Origin: Streptococcus vestibularis
GTDB lineage: Bacteria; Bacillota; Bacilli; Lactobacillales; Streptococcaceae
NCBI GenBank assembly: GCA_010604095.1
Contig: JAABLG010000001.1
Coordinates: 62,001 to 126,000, forward strand
DNA: 64,000 nt
Reading direction: 5' to 3'
In this document: positions 63,792 to 64,000 of the stretch, one piece after another
How the letters are laid out: each line of letters opens with the position of its first letter
How positions within the stretch are numbered: the stretch's first letter is position 1
Notes under the pieces: generated by a model
Databases searched by the model: none
What the model saw: only the letters and a program-made list of their open reading frames with translations
Told to the model about the DNA's origin: nothing
Position numbers and translations under genes: made by a program

Positions 63792-64000
63792 ATGACCTAC
63801 GAACAAGAATTTCTAAAAGACTTTGAAGCATGGGTTGTTACCCAAGTTAAAGTAAACGAAAAGGCCTTAGCCGCTAGTAAGAAAATTTGGGAAGAAGATG
63901 GTGATGAACGTGCCCGTGACGCAAGTTTCCGTTATGAAGCTAAATTAGATGCCTACAATTTCCTAATTGGTAAGTTTACCAATTATCGTGCCGGTAAAGG
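63792..64000 (+). CDS. DUF1912-family protein, 3'-truncated by window end
   Basis: ATG 63792 follows GAAGAGGAAAAT. The visible 69 residues begin MTYEQEFLKDFEAWVVTQVK and continue with charged helices: WEEDGDERARDASFRYEAKL and DAYNFLIGKFTNY. This matches the streptococcal DUF1912 pattern, small proteins of about 80 residues. Function unknown. Confidence 0.75.
   Translation, partial: MTYEQEFLKDFEAWVVTQVKVNEKALAASKKIWEEDGDERARDASFRYEAKLDAYNFLIGKFTNYRAGK

Overview
The window looks like a chromosomal segment of a low-GC Gram-positive coccus of the genus Streptococcus, most likely the S. salivarius/S. thermophilus group. The support is the pyrR-uraA-pyrB-carA-carB order, a cpsY/mtaR-lspA-rluD cluster, a mevalonate pathway, a glmU-nudix-macP-mtnN cluster like that of the pneumococcus, a YSIRK/LPXTG surface protein, and short intergenic gaps with strong hairpin-plus-T-run terminators. 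I see no tRNA or rRNA genes, CRISPR array, prophage or intact insertion sequence. Both ends cut through genes: a lipoprotein-like C-terminus on the left and a DUF1912 N-terminus on the right.

Layout. 0-3 kb: partial lipoprotein-like gene, LysR regulator cpsY/mtaR, lspA, rluD. 3-10.8 kb: pyrimidine operon with a PyrR leader and three large related hairpin elements between genes. 11-15 kb: RsmJ-like methyltransferase and a MacAB-like tripartite ABC system. 15-16.3 kb: rplJ-rplL with an L10 leader. 16.4-20.5 kb: orphan Phd/YefM antitoxin and a heterodimeric ABC exporter. 20.5-29.5 kb: queA, nagB, trhO, a VIT-family metal transporter behind two Fur-type boxes, an rsuA-type pseudouridine synthase, an M20 amidohydrolase, a hydrolase and an RclA-like flavoprotein. 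29.7-34.5 kb: nucleotidyltransferase and the mevalonate operon (mvk, mvaD, mvaK2, fni). 34.8-38 kb: M-box riboswitch, an 18-codon acidic/proline leader ORF and mgtA. 38-41.2 kb: glmU, nudix, macP, mtnN. 41.6-44.6 kb: LPXTG protein with isopeptide pilin-type repeats. 45-51 kb: TetR regulator, two glycolipid glycosyltransferases, a threonine T-box, a PH-like protein and thrS. 51-57 kb: hydrolase, DUF3114, small membrane proteins, PspC, hemolysin III, DUF1836, then mvaA-mvaS on the minus strand. 57.7-64 kb: thyA, folA, clpX, ysxC, mmuP-mmuM, DUF1912.

How the genes fit together. The four-gene mevalonate operon and the separate mvaS/mvaA pair together give the complete route from acetoacetyl-CoA to IPP/DMAPP. 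thyA, folA and the pyr operon supply nucleotides. The methionine thread is cpsY/mtaR, mtnN and mmuP-mmuM, the last behind tandem MET-box-like repeats.

Most interesting signals. (1) The mgtA leader combines an M-box, an intrinsic terminator, a leader peptide MRLIDDHPEPHLTSQSLI and competing hairpins over the mgtA ribosome-binding site. This resembles enterobacterial mgtL control but in a Streptococcus. (2) Three covarying hairpin elements sit in the pyr operon. The last lies between the Shine-Dalgarno of carB and its start codon, so that folding would bring the two to a normal spacing. (3) A second family of three long structured intergenic repeats has fully covarying arms. (4) Three genes have extended or consensus -10 elements 6-7 nt before an ATG with no Shine-Dalgarno, which suggests leaderless mRNAs.
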